A DNA stretch of 64,000 bases from Acidobacteriota bacterium (lineage in GTDB: Bacteria; Acidobacteriota; Blastocatellia; Pyrinomonadales; Pyrinomonadaceae), in NCBI GenBank assembly GCA_003385635.1, contig QQUY01000001.1, forward strand, positions 1,403,001 through 1,467,000, in the 5' to 3' direction. A program made the position numbers and the translations under genes. Below are positions 17,976 to 27,755 of the stretch, piece by piece. The notes beneath the pieces were generated by a model. The model ran no database searches. It worked only from the letters and a program-made list of their open reading frames with translations, and was not told where the DNA came from. Within the stretch, counting starts at the first letter, position 1. Each line of letters starts with the position of its first letter.

Positions 17976-19007
17976 TTAGACAGTCTGGGTGATTTTTGAC
18001 AACGATCGTGGCGCATCGGGATCGAGGGCTTTGGCGGCGCTGAGGTGTGCTGCAAAAAGCTGTCCCGGAATGATGAATGGAATCGGGCTAAGCAACTCCG
18101 AAATGCCCGCCGGGAGCATCACGGAGCGCGAACTCGCCCGGGCGATAGACCGGTCGTTTGTGATCGAGAAGCAATCCGCATTGAGTTCTTTCAACCTTCT
18201 TAAGAGTTCTAGATCTGTTCTCTTAGGCGCGCCCCTGGGCCCTATGTGGATTACGGGAAACCGCCTTTCGACCACTGCGAGAGGGCCGTGCTGAAAGTCA
18301 GCGGTCGAAAATCTCTCCGCAACCACATAGCAGGTCTCCATCAGTTTTAAGGCCAGCTCGAACGAATTTCCATAGTTGAAGCCGCGTCCAACGACGACGC
18401 AGTTCTCCATAAATGTGTAACGCGCCGCAATCTCCGAAACCTCGGACTCCAGTTCAAGGGCCGATGAAGCGTATTCTGGGAGCTTTTCGAGATTGATCTT
18501 CGCTTTTGTGGTCAGGGAATTCGCAAGAAGATAGAAATGCAGAAGCTGGCCGGTGTATGTCTTCGTTGCGGCGACCGAGCGCTCCTTGCCGGCGTGAATA
18601 AGAAGGGTCTCGTCGCTTACCTTTGTGATCGGCGAACGTGACGAGTTGGTTATGCCTAAAGTGAACGCGCCATACTTGCGAGCCTGTTCAAGGACCGTGT
18701 TTACGTCGGTGCCTTCGCCGGACTGGGAGATCCCGATCACAAGAGCCCGCTTGAGGTCCAGTTTCGCCTTATAGAGCGTATAAACCGAAGGTGCGCACAG
18801 CGACACGGGTATCCCGCAGGCGATCTCGAGCAGATACCGGCCAAAGATCGCGGCATTGTCAGAGCTTCCCCTTGCGGCAAGGACTATCAGGTCGACATCG
18901 CGGTCGCGTAAAAACTTACCAAGCTTCCTGAGCTTTGTGGATTCAGCACGGATCGTTTTCTCGATCACATCCGGCTGCTGCCTTATCTCGCGAAGCATTT
19001 TACTCAT
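17976..19007 (-). CDS. Double SIS-domain sugar-phosphate isomerase/aminotransferase-like protein
   Basis: 343 residues, matching the C-terminal isomerase half of GlmS without the glutaminase. It starts MLREIRQQPDVI, as in GlmS-like sugar isomerase domains. Phosphosugar-binding segments are AARGSSDNAAIFGRYLLE, GISQSGEGTDVNTVLEQA and SVAATKTYTGQL; the second SIS domain holds CVVVGRGFNYGNSFELALK and AERFSTADFQHGP. Family relatives include NagB-II, AgaS and FrlB, acting on amino- or glycated sugar phosphates. The exact substrate is unknown. It sits six bases after the BrkB-like gene, probably cotranscribed. Confidence 0.85.
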   Translation of the reverse strand: MSKMLREIRQQPDVIEKTIRAESTKLRKLGKFLRDRDVDLIVLAARGSSDNAAIFGRYLLEIACGIPVSLCAPSVYTLYKAKLDLKRALVIGISQSGEGTDVNTVLEQARKYGAFTLGITNSSRSPITKVSDETLLIHAGKERSVAATKTYTGQLLHFYLLANSLTTKAKINLEKLPEYASSALELESEVSEIAARYTFMENCVVVGRGFNYGNSFELALKLMETCYVVAERFSTADFQHGPLAVVERRFPVIHIGPRGAPKRTDLELLRRLKELNADCFSITNDRSIARASSRSVMLPAGISELLSPIPFIIPGQLFAAHLSAAKALDPDAPRSLSKITQTV

Positions 19008-19013
19008 AGGTGT

Positions 19014-19883
19014 TCAACTTGCCGCCTCGTTTGCGGCGGCGATCCGCTTCGCGGCTTTAATGTCTGCAAGGATGGAGTTGATCATACCTCCGATCAGTAT
19101 CACTAGCGAGGTAAGGTATAGCCATAGCATCAGAATGATGACCGCACCGAGAGATCCATAAAAGCGGTCATAAGTGTTCCAGTAATACAAGTAGGTCTTG
19201 AGGCCGTTTGAGAGCAGAAGCCACAGGATTATCCCGACAAATGATCCCGGCGTGATCCAGAACCATTTGAAAGGCCTCCGGCAGGGAAGCACGTTGTAAA
19301 GGATCTCGAACACGACGATCAGAAGGACAAGAGTGACGGCCCACTGCAGCGAAACGAGCAAATACGGAGACGTCACCTCAATGCCTATGCTCGAGAATCC
19401 GTACGAGATCGCCTGCCACCCATAGAATATCGCGCCCAGAGAGAACGTGATCAGCGCCGTCAGCACAAAGGTGAAGGTCACCGAGATCACTTTCGTGAAA
19501 AGCCAGGTCCTTTTCTCCTCAAAATCGTAAACATCGTTTAGGGCGATCCGAAGGCTGTCGACACCGGCGGAGGCGGACCATAGCGCGACAAGCAGACCGA
19601 TCGTCAGTTTTCCGCCGGTGCTGCTTTCCGTGATCTCTTCGATCGTGGTCTTTACAAGCTCAAAAGCCGATATCGGCATGATCGAGGCGAGATAAAAGTA
19701 AAGGTCAGACCTGAAATCGTTGTCGGAGCCGAGCACAAACCCAAGCAGCGTTACGAGAAAGAGCAATAAAGGAAAAATGGCAAAAGAGAAGTAGAACGCT
19801 ACCTGTGCCGCGCGGCTGAAAATGTCTTCTTCAAACGCTTTGTTGTAAAGGTCGTAGAAGAAAGATGTGATGGTGGCCTTCAT
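19014..19883 (-). CDS. YihY/BrkB-family inner-membrane protein
   Basis: About 290 residues from the ATG at 19883 (MKATITSFFYDLYNKAFEEDIF). Family traits are the opening ARAAQVAFY-like segment (FSRAAQVAFYFSFAIFPLLL) and six transmembrane helices, including GLLVALWSASAGVDSLRIAL and VILMLWLYLTSLVILIGG. The family's function is not settled; it was once misassigned as ribonuclease BN and is now considered a membrane transporter-like protein. It is followed by the SIS-domain gene. A GATTCCGAA-type repeat tract (19905-20080) lies upstream. Confidence 0.88.
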   Translation of the reverse strand: MKATITSFFYDLYNKAFEEDIFSRAAQVAFYFSFAIFPLLLFLVTLLGFVLGSDNDFRSDLYFYLASIMPISAFELVKTTIEEITESSTGGKLTIGLLVALWSASAGVDSLRIALNDVYDFEEKRTWLFTKVISVTFTFVLTALITFSLGAIFYGWQAISYGFSSIGIEVTSPYLLVSLQWAVTLVLLIVVFEILYNVLPCRRPFKWFWITPGSFVGIILWLLLSNGLKTYLYYWNTYDRFYGSLGAVIILMLWLYLTSLVILIGGMINSILADIKAAKRIAAANEAAS

Positions 19884-20168
19884 GCTTGTTATTGTGCCAT
19901 AGTCGGCCTTCGGCCGAATTTCGAACTCCAAATTTCAACTGAATCTCAAATTTCGAACTCCGGGTGCATCGCGATATAAAAATTCTGATTCCGGAATTCA
20001 GACGATATAGCGGCGGTTGTTGTCAGATCGAAAGTTTGAAATCTGAGATTCGGCCGAAGATCGGCTTCCGAAATTCAGCCCTTGCTGATGCATTGCTCTC
20101 GTCTGCTCTCTGCCGTAGTCTAGAAGTACAGATATAGCTTTCATACAAACGAGTGAGAAGCAAAGCAT

Positions 20169-21137
20169 ATGAGATTGTTACCAGTTTCGAACGTCAGGAC
20201 ATTATTGATCGGCGTTTTCATAAACCTTCTAGTCGTTTCTTCGTTTGCCCAGGACAACGACACGATCACGGTCGATACCACTCTTGTTGATGTCGGAGTG
20301 ATGGTCCGGAGCAAAGACGGAAGAGCGGTTAAAGGCCTGTCAAAAGAGAACTTCAAGGTGTTTGATAATGGACAGGAACAGGAGATCGTGCTTTTTTCGG
20401 ACGAGACGGCACCTGTTTCATACGGCTTTGTCTACGATCTGCATCCTGCGGCTTCAGAAAAGACACGCCTGATCCTGGATTCTATCCGAAAGTTCACGGG
20501 AAATCTGGGAAATGCTGACGATTTCTTTACCATTGTCTTCAATGAAAGAGGGAGTCTTGTGCTCGACTTTGTCCCGTCTGTTGACCAGGTCACCAGGCAT
20601 CTCTCGCTTGGTGAAAGGAACGAGCCGAGTTCGCTTTATGACGCGGTTTTTCTGGCGGCAGAAAAGGTGGAAGAGCGGCCCAATGTAAAGAAGACGCTCA
20701 TAATCATCTCGGACGGAAAGGACGAAGACAGCCACCACAGTTTCAACGAACTTAGTCGGCTGCTGAAGAACGTCAACGTCCAGGTTTTCAGTATTCTGGT
20801 CGGCGAAGAGCCGGTTTACAGGTATTCGGATATCACGCTTGGAAAACAGCCGAGATCTCTGGATGAAGACCTTTCACTTGACAGGGCGGCGCTGGCCGAG
20901 CTGTCGAAACAAAGTGGCGGAAATGTTCAGGAAAGGCCGGCCGACAACGTCCTGAATCTTGTAAGTCTTTACAAAAGGATCGACCTCGAAATGCGAAGCC
21001 AATACTCGCTCGGATTCTATCCCGAGAAGGTCGACGGCAAATGGCACGACCTGAAGGTGGACGTAGAGATGTTGGACGGATCACGGGAAGCGAAGCTTAC
21101 TTACAGGAAGGGTTATCAAAGCCCTCCGCAACAGTAG
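20169..21137 (+). CDS. Secreted VWA-domain protein, acidobacterial VWFA-related type
   Basis: 322 residues with a signal peptide (LLIGVFINLLVVSSFAQ, cleavage after AQ). The segment TTLVDVGVMVRSKDGRAVKG then LSKENFKVFDNGQEQEI is typical of the acidobacterial VWFA-related domain. The VWA fold follows, but the usual MIDAS DxSxS is replaced by YDLHPAA (about residue 90), so metal binding is probably lost or altered; the later Asp in IIISDGKDEDS is kept. It has a closing beta domain (SLGFYPEKVDGKWHDLKV). Function is unknown. It stands alone, divergent from the BrkB-like gene. Confidence 0.85.
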   Translation: MRLLPVSNVRTLLIGVFINLLVVSSFAQDNDTITVDTTLVDVGVMVRSKDGRAVKGLSKENFKVFDNGQEQEIVLFSDETAPVSYGFVYDLHPAASEKTRLILDSIRKFTGNLGNADDFFTIVFNERGSLVLDFVPSVDQVTRHLSLGERNEPSSLYDAVFLAAEKVEERPNVKKTLIIISDGKDEDSHHSFNELSRLLKNVNVQVFSILVGEEPVYRYSDITLGKQPRSLDEDLSLDRAALAELSKQSGGNVQERPADNVLNLVSLYKRIDLEMRSQYSLGFYPEKVDGKWHDLKVDVEMLDGSREAKLTYRKGYQSPPQQ

Positions 21138-21344
21138 TTTCTGGCTTCGAGTTCCAGGTTCCAAGCGGGACCGCGGGCATCCCTGCCCGCACACATCTCT
21201 TGATTCACAAGTTCCAGGTTTCGAGTTCCAAGTTGAATAGACCCGACAGACTCAATAGACCCAACAGACTGAAAAGACCCAACAGACTGAACAGACCCAA
21301 CAGACTGAAAAGACCCGACAGACCCGACAGACTGAAACGACCGA
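21138..21344. repeat. Short-period tract CAACAGACTGAAAAGACC-type
   Basis: The gap between the VWA gene and the uvrD stop. From about 21235 to 21350 it consists of 10-base units of the form AGACTGAACA/GACCCAACAG, with TTCCAGGTTCCAAG-type sequence before them. The reverse complement (GTCTGTTGAGTCTGTTCAG) appears at 27541-27620 and 29278-29350. Confidence 0.7.
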
Positions 21345-23741
21345 TCAAGCCGGTTCGAGATTCGCGAACTTCTCGATCAGTTTCTTCTGCCCGTAGCCGG
21401 GAAAGCTGACGGTCAGTTTCACATTGTCACCAGAGCCCTCGCGCCTTAGAACAAGGCCTTTTCCATACTTTGAGTGCTTTACGTGGACGCCGGGAAGAAA
21501 CCGGCCTTTGGGAGGTGTTGGAGCGGGTTTTCGGTCTTTTGAAGCGAATTGCTTCAGCTTCTCGATTCCTGAGGGTTCTTTCTTTTCAGATGCAGCCTCG
21601 GCAACGCGTTTCTTCGCCGCGCCGCTAAAAAAATCCTCGATCGCTTCCTTGCTGTCGTAGGTCTTTCCGGAATATGTGGAGCGCGTCTTTGGCTTTTCGA
21701 TCTCGCCCCGAAGAGCCTTCGCCACGTATCGGTTCTCCTTAACTGTGTCGCTCTTTGCGAACGAAAGCCAGCTGTTTCCCTGCGAAAGGTCCTCGACCAT
21801 TTCGAGAGGCATCTCATTCAGGAACTGCGAAGGCTCTGACGCCATCTCCTCGCCATAGACCCTTCGCCTCGTCGAGTGGCTTACATACAATGTCTTTTCA
21901 GCTCGCGTGATTGCTACGTAAGCGAGACGCCTCTCTTCCTCAAGTTCCTGTGCATCGTTTATGCTCCGGGCGTGAGGGAAGATGCCGTCCTCAAGGCCGA
22001 CGATGAAAACAGTGGAGAACTCAAGCCCTTTCGCTGCATGAACGGTCATCAGCGTTACATCCGCACTGCGGTCGAACTTGTCAGTGTCTGACGTCAGCGC
22101 GGCGTGATCGATGAAATCTCGCAGCCCGTCCTCTTCCTGCGAATCGTAGTCAACGGCGGCGTTAACCAGTTCCTCGAGGTTCTGAAGCCGATTATCCGCC
22201 TCTTCGGAATTTTCCTTTCGAAGGCTGTTTGCTAGGCCGGTATTCTCGACAGCAGCGGCCACTACATTTGTGACAGGTCGATCTGACGATCTGTAGTGCT
22301 CCACTTTGGCGGTCAGCGTCTCTATGATCTCCCGGAAGCTCTTCAGAGCGTTCAGTGCCCTGGGCGTAAGACCGACCTTGCCCTCGAACTTCTCGTCCGT
22401 GATCTCGAGTATCGTGTCCCAGGTCGATTTTCCGGTTGCGATAGTAATCCTCGCGACCTCGTCCAGGGAGGTTTTTCCAAGCCCCCTCGGAGGGGTGTTG
22501 ATGACTCGTGCCACCGCGATATCGTCCTGAGGATTTAAAGCGAGTTTGAGATAGGCGATGACGTCTTTGATCTCAGCCCGCTCGTAAAACGAGAATCCTC
22601 CGACAATGTTGTAGTCGATCCGGAGCTTACGCAGCGCCTCCTCGAATACGCGCGACTGTGCGTTCGTCCGGTAAAGGACGGCGATTTTTTCGCGCGGGTT
22701 CATACGGCGGTGGTCGTAGATCTTGTCGGCGACGAACCGCGCCTCGCCGTCGGCATCGAAAGACTGGTAGTAATAAACCCTGTCCCCTCCATTGTTATTG
22801 GTCCAGAGCTTTTTTTCCTTCCGGCCGATGTTGTTCTTGATGACGGCGTCGGCAACATCCAGGATCGTCTGTGTCGACCGGTAGTTTTGTTCAAGCAGGA
22901 CCGTTTTCGCATTGGGGAAATGCTGTTCGAAGTCTAGGATGTTCCGGATATCCGCCATTCGGAACCCATAAATGCTCTGGGCATCGTCCCCTACAACACA
23001 GATGTTCTGCTGTTTCTCGGTAAGGTGTTTTACGAGCGCGAACTGTAGAGGATTCGTGTCCTGGTACTCGTCGACAAGGATGTAGCGGTAGCGTTCGTTG
23101 TACTTGTCGCGAACCTCCTTGTTCTTGCGCAAAAGCCGTACGGTCTTGATCAGAAGGTCGTCAAAATCGAGCGCATTCGCACGGGTCAGCCGCTCCTCGT
23201 ACATTCGGAAGATCTTTGCGATTGAGGCTCGTTTCTCGTTGTATCCGTCTGAACGTGAGGCGAACATTTCGTGATCCTCACCCCGGTTCTTGGAAGCGCT
23301 TATCGCCGAAAGCACCTGTCTGGGCGCAAGCTGTTTCGGATCAAGGCCAAGGTCCTTGATACAGGCCTTTATGACCTTCATCGAATCGTCAGTATCGTAG
23401 ATCGTGAATGAACGGGTGTAGCCTTCTTCAAGCGCCTCGATATCCCGTCTGAGGATGCGTACACACAGGCTGTGGAAGGTAGAGATAAGGGGAGCTGATA
23501 TCAGTTTTCGGCCTTTCAGGATTTGATTCACACGCTCGCGCATCTCGCCTGCGGCCTTGTTTGTAAAAGTTACGGCGAGGATCTCGTGCGGCTTCGCGAT
23601 CTCTTTGGCTATCAGGTATGCGATGCGGACAGTTATTACGCGGGTCTTGCCCGATCCTGCTCCGGCAAGAACGAGAAGTGGGCCTTCTGTGTGTTTGGCG
23701 GCTTCGAGCTGACGCTCATTGAGGTCGTTGAGGAATTCCAT
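21345..23741 (-). CDS. ATP-dependent DNA helicase UvrD/PcrA
   Basis: 798 residues from the ATG at 23741 (MEFLNDLNERQLEAAKHTEG). The open frame runs 107 codons farther, but that part encodes the AGACAGG microsatellite and has no domain. SF1 motifs are complete: Walker A LAGAGSGKTRV, VDEYQDTNPLQF (II), VVGDDAQSIYGFR (III), QNYRS (IV), MTVHAAKGLEF (V) and VAITRAEKTLY (VI). The C-terminus has the PcrA-like beta domain (GVHVKHSKYGKGLVL, SFPGYGQKKLI) that binds RNA polymerase in relatives. It unwinds DNA in nucleotide-excision and replication repair. The PcrA assignment is preferred over Rep, based on this tail. Confidence 0.94.
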   Translation of the reverse strand: MEFLNDLNERQLEAAKHTEGPLLVLAGAGSGKTRVITVRIAYLIAKEIAKPHEILAVTFTNKAAGEMRERVNQILKGRKLISAPLISTFHSLCVRILRRDIEALEEGYTRSFTIYDTDDSMKVIKACIKDLGLDPKQLAPRQVLSAISASKNRGEDHEMFASRSDGYNEKRASIAKIFRMYEERLTRANALDFDDLLIKTVRLLRKNKEVRDKYNERYRYILVDEYQDTNPLQFALVKHLTEKQQNICVVGDDAQSIYGFRMADIRNILDFEQHFPNAKTVLLEQNYRSTQTILDVADAVIKNNIGRKEKKLWTNNNGGDRVYYYQSFDADGEARFVADKIYDHRRMNPREKIAVLYRTNAQSRVFEEALRKLRIDYNIVGGFSFYERAEIKDVIAYLKLALNPQDDIAVARVINTPPRGLGKTSLDEVARITIATGKSTWDTILEITDEKFEGKVGLTPRALNALKSFREIIETLTAKVEHYRSSDRPVTNVVAAAVENTGLANSLRKENSEEADNRLQNLEELVNAAVDYDSQEEDGLRDFIDHAALTSDTDKFDRSADVTLMTVHAAKGLEFSTVFIVGLEDGIFPHARSINDAQELEEERRLAYVAITRAEKTLYVSHSTRRRVYGEEMASEPSQFLNEMPLEMVEDLSQGNSWLSFAKSDTVKENRYVAKALRGEIEKPKTRSTYSGKTYDSKEAIEDFFSGAAKKRVAEAASEKKEPSGIEKLKQFASKDRKPAPTPPKGRFLPGVHVKHSKYGKGLVLRREGSGDNVKLTVSFPGYGQKKLIEKFANLEPA

Positions 23742-24371
23742 GTTGCGAAGGCAACAGTTTACATTGAACAGGGAACATTGACCATAGACCATCGGAAAAC
23801 GGTGGCCGACGCGGTAACGACCGGCCCGGCTCCGTTCAAGGTACAAAGAAGAGACAGGAGACAGGAGACAGGAGATAGAAGACAGGAGACAGGAGACAGG
23901 AGACAGAAGACAGAAGGCAGGAGACAGGAGACAGAAGGCAGAAGCTGGGGAGCCTCTTTGGCAGGATACCCGGCGACGTGTCGGCTCCGGCGGAGTCCCA
24001 AGGGGACGGGTATATGTTACTCCGTGCAAGCCGAAGGCGTAGCGCGGGTACAGTTGGGCCACAACTCTTCAGCCGCGTCAGCAGGGGCTCGGTCCAGTTC
24101 CGATTCCAAGTACCGCGAGACGTCCCAACAGGATAGACAAGATGTACAAGATTGAGAATTGAGAATTGAGGACTGTTAATGAGCGATATGGAATCAGGAA
24201 CAACTTGTCAATTCACCCTAAGCAATCTTCAACTTTCAATTTTCAATTCTCTATCATTAATCCTGAACATCCTCTCCGTCTTTTCAGGCTCCTCTTTGAA
24301 CCTGAAACTCCGAACTTAGAACTTAGAACTTGGAACTTGGAACTCGAAACTCGAAACTCGGAACCTGGAAC
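23742..24371. repeat. Repeat-rich gap with AGACAGGAG microsatellite
   Basis: About 630 bases without a gene. It contains a 7-base-period tract of AGACAGG/AGACAGA units (about 23850-23943), a fragment of the GGATAGACAAGATGTACAAG repeat (24131-24151), a GAATTGAG tract (24150-24170), and a TTGGAACTCGAAACTCGGAA tract (about 24297-24373). The uvrD promoter must lie upstream of 23741 but is not obvious. Confidence 0.7.
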
Positions 24372-24929
24372 CTACCTGATGATCGCCTGGATGTCCCTGA
24401 AGCAGGAGTGTTTCGAATCTCGCATCAGTTCGAACAGGGCCATCTCCACTGAAGAGGGTATCGCTCCGGACGCGATCATCTTCTCAAGCCCCGCCTCTTT
24501 GTTAACAGGAAACCGGGATCCCACAGCATCTGTAAGGATGTGGACCTGATACCCCTTGTCCAGTAGATCGTGTGCGGTCTGACTGACGCAGATGTGCGTT
24601 TCGATCCCGCAGATCAAGACCTGCTTCGCACCGGCTGCCCGCAGGTGTTCCTCAAACGGATCGGCGCCGCAGGAACTAAACGCCGTCTTCTCAATCACCG
24701 GAGTCAGTTCCGGAAGTACCTCAATCACTTCAGCTATCGTATGCCCGAGCCCTTTCGGATACTGCTCGGTAACGAGTACCGGAAGGCCCAGAACCGAGAA
24801 TCCCCGAATAATGTTGATGATTGCGGGAGTGACTGCCTCGAATTGATCGATGAAGCCGCGGAAGGCTTCCTGGTAGTCGACAACCGCGAGCACGGTTTGT
24901 TCGGGATGAAGTATCGACGCGTGTGCCAT
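24372..24929 (-). CDS. Isochorismatase-family cysteine hydrolase
   Basis: 185 residues, typical length. The catalytic triad of the family is visible: Asp in VLAVVDYQEAF (about residue 17), Lys in VIEKTAFSS (about 79), and Cys in CGIETHICVSQTA (about 114) preceded by the cis-peptide motif. Members hydrolyse amides or vinyl ethers such as nicotinamide or isochorismate; the lack of further specificity residues leaves the substrate unknown. Its start immediately follows the stop of a 60-codon membrane protein gene, so the two are cotranscribed. Confidence 0.86.
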   Translation of the reverse strand: MAHASILHPEQTVLAVVDYQEAFRGFIDQFEAVTPAIINIIRGFSVLGLPVLVTEQYPKGLGHTIAEVIEVLPELTPVIEKTAFSSCGADPFEEHLRAAGAKQVLICGIETHICVSQTAHDLLDKGYQVHILTDAVGSRFPVNKEAGLEKMIASGAIPSSVEMALFELMRDSKHSCFRDIQAIIR

Positions 24930-25112
24930 CTATTGCTCCTCTTCTGCGGCGGTAGTCTGGGTGTCTTCTTTTGAGATAGCCTCCTCCTGCGAAGAGTTCT
25001 TCTCGCGGCGAAGCTGCCGGAAGAAAACATATGTTGCGACGCCGCAGATGATCAGTATCAGGACGAACGCCCCGGCTATGAAATAAAGCTCGGCGGTCTC
25101 GGTTGTTGGCAT
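24930..25112 (-). CDS. Small single-pass membrane protein
   Basis: 60 residues: a short outer stretch, one hydrophobic helix (YFIAGAFVLILIICGVATYVF, about residues 10-30), a basic stop (RQLRREKN) and an acidic Glu/Thr-rich tail. The topology is N-out/C-in by the positive-inside rule. Its stop codon directly abuts the start of the isochorismatase-like gene, supporting a real operon. No family is recognised and no function is claimed. Confidence 0.55.
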   Translation of the reverse strand: MPTTETAELYFIAGAFVLILIICGVATYVFFRQLRREKNSSQEEAISKEDTQTTAAEEEQ

Positions 25113-25564
25113 AGCTCAATAGTAAACGTCGCTCTGCGGCTAGTAAATCGTGAATGGTGAATCGTGAATGGTGAATTGAGAATTGAGAATTGAGAATTGA
25201 GAATCGGGAATTCGGGATTGGAGAATTGGGGATGGAATATTGACGCTTATCGTCTTGACTGTTGATAAGGAAGTAATTGCTCCAAGTTTGACCGCGAACG
25301 GCGTTCGCAAAATTCTGATCTTGGAGAATTGATTTAGCTAAAGAATGCTTATCACTACTCCGCATGTAAACAGAAATCATTCCGGCGATGCCCAATCCCG
25401 CATTTGCCGAAGAAGCTATAGACGCGCATCATCCCCAATTCCCAATCTCGAATTCCCAATTCTCAATTCTCAATCCTCAATTCACCATTCACTATTCACG
25501 ATTTACAACAAACACCTTTGCTCGTCTATAATCTCCCAAAACTACACCCGGAGAGTACTTATCT
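25113..25564. repeat. Gap with a long inverted repeat made of GAATTGAG units
   Basis: About 450 bases with no gene. The left arm (about 25146-25232; GTGAATGGTGAATTGAGAAT) is matched in reverse complement by the right arm (about 25429-25503; ATTCTCAATCCTCAATTCAC) across about 200 bases of spacer. The acs promoter probably lies between the right arm and 25565. Confidence 0.7.
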
Positions 25565-27532
25565 ATGTCCGATAGTCCGCGCATTACAGAGATCGAATCC
25601 CTCTTCCACGAGCACAGGGTTTTCGATCCGCCCGAAGAATTCGCCAAAACAGCGGCCATTAAGAGCTTTGCCGAGTTCACGAATCTTTCCGAGGAAGCGG
25701 CGAAGGACCCCGTTGCATTCTGGGAATCGGTGGCCGAAAACCTCCATTGGGATAAGAAGTGGCACACGGCCCTCGAATGGAACGAGCCTCATGCAAAATG
25801 GTTTCTGGGCGGCAGGTTGAACGCCTCTTTCAACTGTCTTGACAGGCATCTCGAGACGTGGCGGCGAAACAAGGCTGCGATCATATGGGAAGGAGAGCCC
25901 GATGGCGAGAACCGCACAATAACATATCTTCAGCTCCAGCAGGAGGTTTGCAGGATCGCAAATGCGATGAAAGCGCTCGGGATTCAGAAGGGAGACCGCG
26001 TCGCGATCTATATGCCGATGGTCCCTGAAACTGCGATGGCAATGCTTGCCTGTGCAAGGATCGGAGCGACTCATACGGTTATTTTCGGCGGCTTCTCAGC
26101 AGAAGCGATCAGCGACCGTGTGAACGATTGCGAGTGCAAGATGATCATCACGGCCGACGGCGGCTATCGTCGGGGAAGCGTTCTGAATCTCAAAGAGACC
26201 GTAGATACGGCAGTTCAAAAATGCCCATCTGTGGAGAACGTGATCGTACTGGAACGAATAGGCCAGGGCGTGCCGATGCACGAAGGACGTGATCATTGGT
26301 GGCATGAGATAGTCGAAGACTCGGACGACGAATGCCCGGCGGAATCGCTTGAATCGGAACATCCACTCTTCATTCTTTACACCTCCGGGACGACCGGTAA
26401 GCCGAAGGGCATTCTGCACACGACCGGCGGATACATGACCGGCACGTTCATCACCACAAAGTGGGTCTTTGATCTAAAGGATGAGGACCTCTATTGGTGT
26501 ACTGCAGATGTCGGTTGGGTGACGGGGCATTCTTATCTGGTTTACGGCCCGCTTGCCAACGGCGCGACGGTATTGATGTACGAGGGCGCTCCAAATTACC
26601 CTGATCTTGACCGATTCTGGGACATCATCGAGCGGCACAAGGTCACGATCCTCTACACCGCTCCGACCGCGATCCGCGCGTTTATGAAATGGGGCGATGA
26701 ATACCCCGACAAACACGATCTTTCGAGCCTCCGACTTTTGGGGACCGTCGGAGAACCGATCAATCCGGAAGCTTGGATGTGGTACCGCAAGCATATCGGC
26801 GGCGACAGGTGCCCGATAGTCGATACGTGGTGGCAGACGGAGACGGGTGCGATCATGATCACGCCTCTGCCGGGCGCGACGCCTACCGTGCCGGGAACCG
26901 CGACCCGTCCGTTTCCCGGTATCATCGCCGACATACAGAATCGCGACGGTGAACCGGCCGAAGAGGACGAAGGCGGTTATCTTGTCGTCAAGCATCCCTG
27001 GCCGTCGATGCTACGTACGATCTGGGGTGACGACGAAAGATACAAGAAACAGTATTGGTCAGATGTACCGAACGCGTACTTTGCCGGCGACGGTGCCCGT
27101 AGGGACAGCCGCGGATACTACTGGATAATGGGCCGGGTCGATGACGTAATTAACGTTTCGGGTCATAGGCTGGGGACAGCCGAGATCGAATCGGCACTCG
27201 TGTCGCATCCGCTTGTTGCGGAAGCCGCGGTCGTAGGCCGGCCCGACGATCTCAAAGGACAGGCGATAGCCGCATTTGTCTCTCTCGAGGGAAAGGAAGA
27301 GGGAAATGAAGATCTAAAAGAAGAGCTTCGCGCCCACGTCACCAAGGAGATCGGCTCTCTTGCAAAACCAGACGACATACGTTTCACCGACGCTCTGCCG
27401 AAAACCAGAAGCGGAAAAATTATGCGACGGCTCCTTCGGGAACTTGCGGCAAGCGGCGAGGTTTCAGGCGACGTGACGACGCTTGAAGACTTCAGCGTGC
27501 TTGAGAAGCTTCGGGAAGAGGACGAGAGCTGA
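25565..27532 (+). CDS. acs: Acetyl-CoA synthetase
   Basis: 655 residues, standard Acs length. It activates acetate with ATP and CoA through acetyl-AMP. Motifs include the P-loop-like [13 protein letters not shown] (about 265), the [12 protein letters not shown] segment for acyl-AMP binding, the hinge region [17 protein letters not shown], and the catalytic lysine in [15 protein letters not shown] (about 617), the usual acetylation-control site. ATG follows CCGGAGAG, a reasonable ribosome site. It stands as a single gene bordered by repeats. Confidence 0.96.
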   Translation: MSDSPRITEIESLFHEHRVFDPPEEFAKTAAIKSFAEFTNLSEEAAKDPVAFWESVAENLHWDKKWHTALEWNEPHAKWFLGGRLNASFNCLDRHLETWRRNKAAIIWEGEPDGENRTITYLQLQQEVCRIANAMKALGIQKGDRVAIYMPMVPETAMAMLACARIGATHTVIFGGFSAEAISDRVNDCECKMIITADGGYRRGSVLNLKETVDTAVQKCPSVENVIVLERIGQGVPMHEGRDHWWHEIVEDSDDECPAESLESEHPLFILYTSGTTGKPKGILHTTGGYMTGTFITTKWVFDLKDEDLYWCTADVGWVTGHSYLVYGPLANGATVLMYEGAPNYPDLDRFWDIIERHKVTILYTAPTAIRAFMKWGDEYPDKHDLSSLRLLGTVGEPINPEAWMWYRKHIGGDRCPIVDTWWQTETGAIMITPLPGATPTVPGTATRPFPGIIADIQNRDGEPAEEDEGGYLVVKHPWPSMLRTIWGDDERYKKQYWSDVPNAYFAGDGARRDSRGYYWIMGRVDDVINVSGHRLGTAEIESALVSHPLVAEAAVVGRPDDLKGQAIAAFVSLEGKEEGNEDLKEELRAHVTKEIGSLAKPDDIRFTDALPKTRSGKIMRRLLRELAASGEVSGDVTTLEDFSVLEKLREEDES

Positions 27533-27540
27533 CGAAGGTT

Positions 27541-27755
27541 ATTGAGTCTGTCCAGTCTGTTGAGTATGTTGAGTCTGTTCAGTCTGTTGAGTCTGTTCAG
27601 TCTGTTGAACCTATTGAGTCTGAAAGGTCTTATGCCCCCAAAGGGGCTACGGAGGTTAGCCCCGGGTCAGCCGAAAGGCGCAACCCGGGGTAAGGAGTTA
27701 AACCCCGTCACAGCCGCGGAGCGGCGACGTCTTATAGGTTGTCTCATTAATCCTT
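27541..27755. repeat. GTCTGTTGAGTCTGTTCAG tract and a GC-rich palindrome
   Basis: A 10-base-period tract of TTGAGTCTGT/TCAGTCTGTT units covers about 27541-27625. It is followed by a GC-rich palindromic stretch (AGCCCCGGGTCAGCCG ... CAACCCGGGGTAAGG, about 27658-27695). A similar pair, tract plus CCCCGGGTCAGCCGAA, occurs at 29278-29390. Confidence 0.7.

Noticed and set aside
23742..24062. N-terminal extension of the UvrD frame
   Set aside because: Encodes the AGACAGG microsatellite ([15 protein letters not shown] peptide) and has no domain; normal start is at 23741.
27658..27735. GC-rich palindrome as a terminator for acs
   Set aside because: No T-run follows the stem and related copies occur away from gene ends, so it is better seen as a dispersed repeat.
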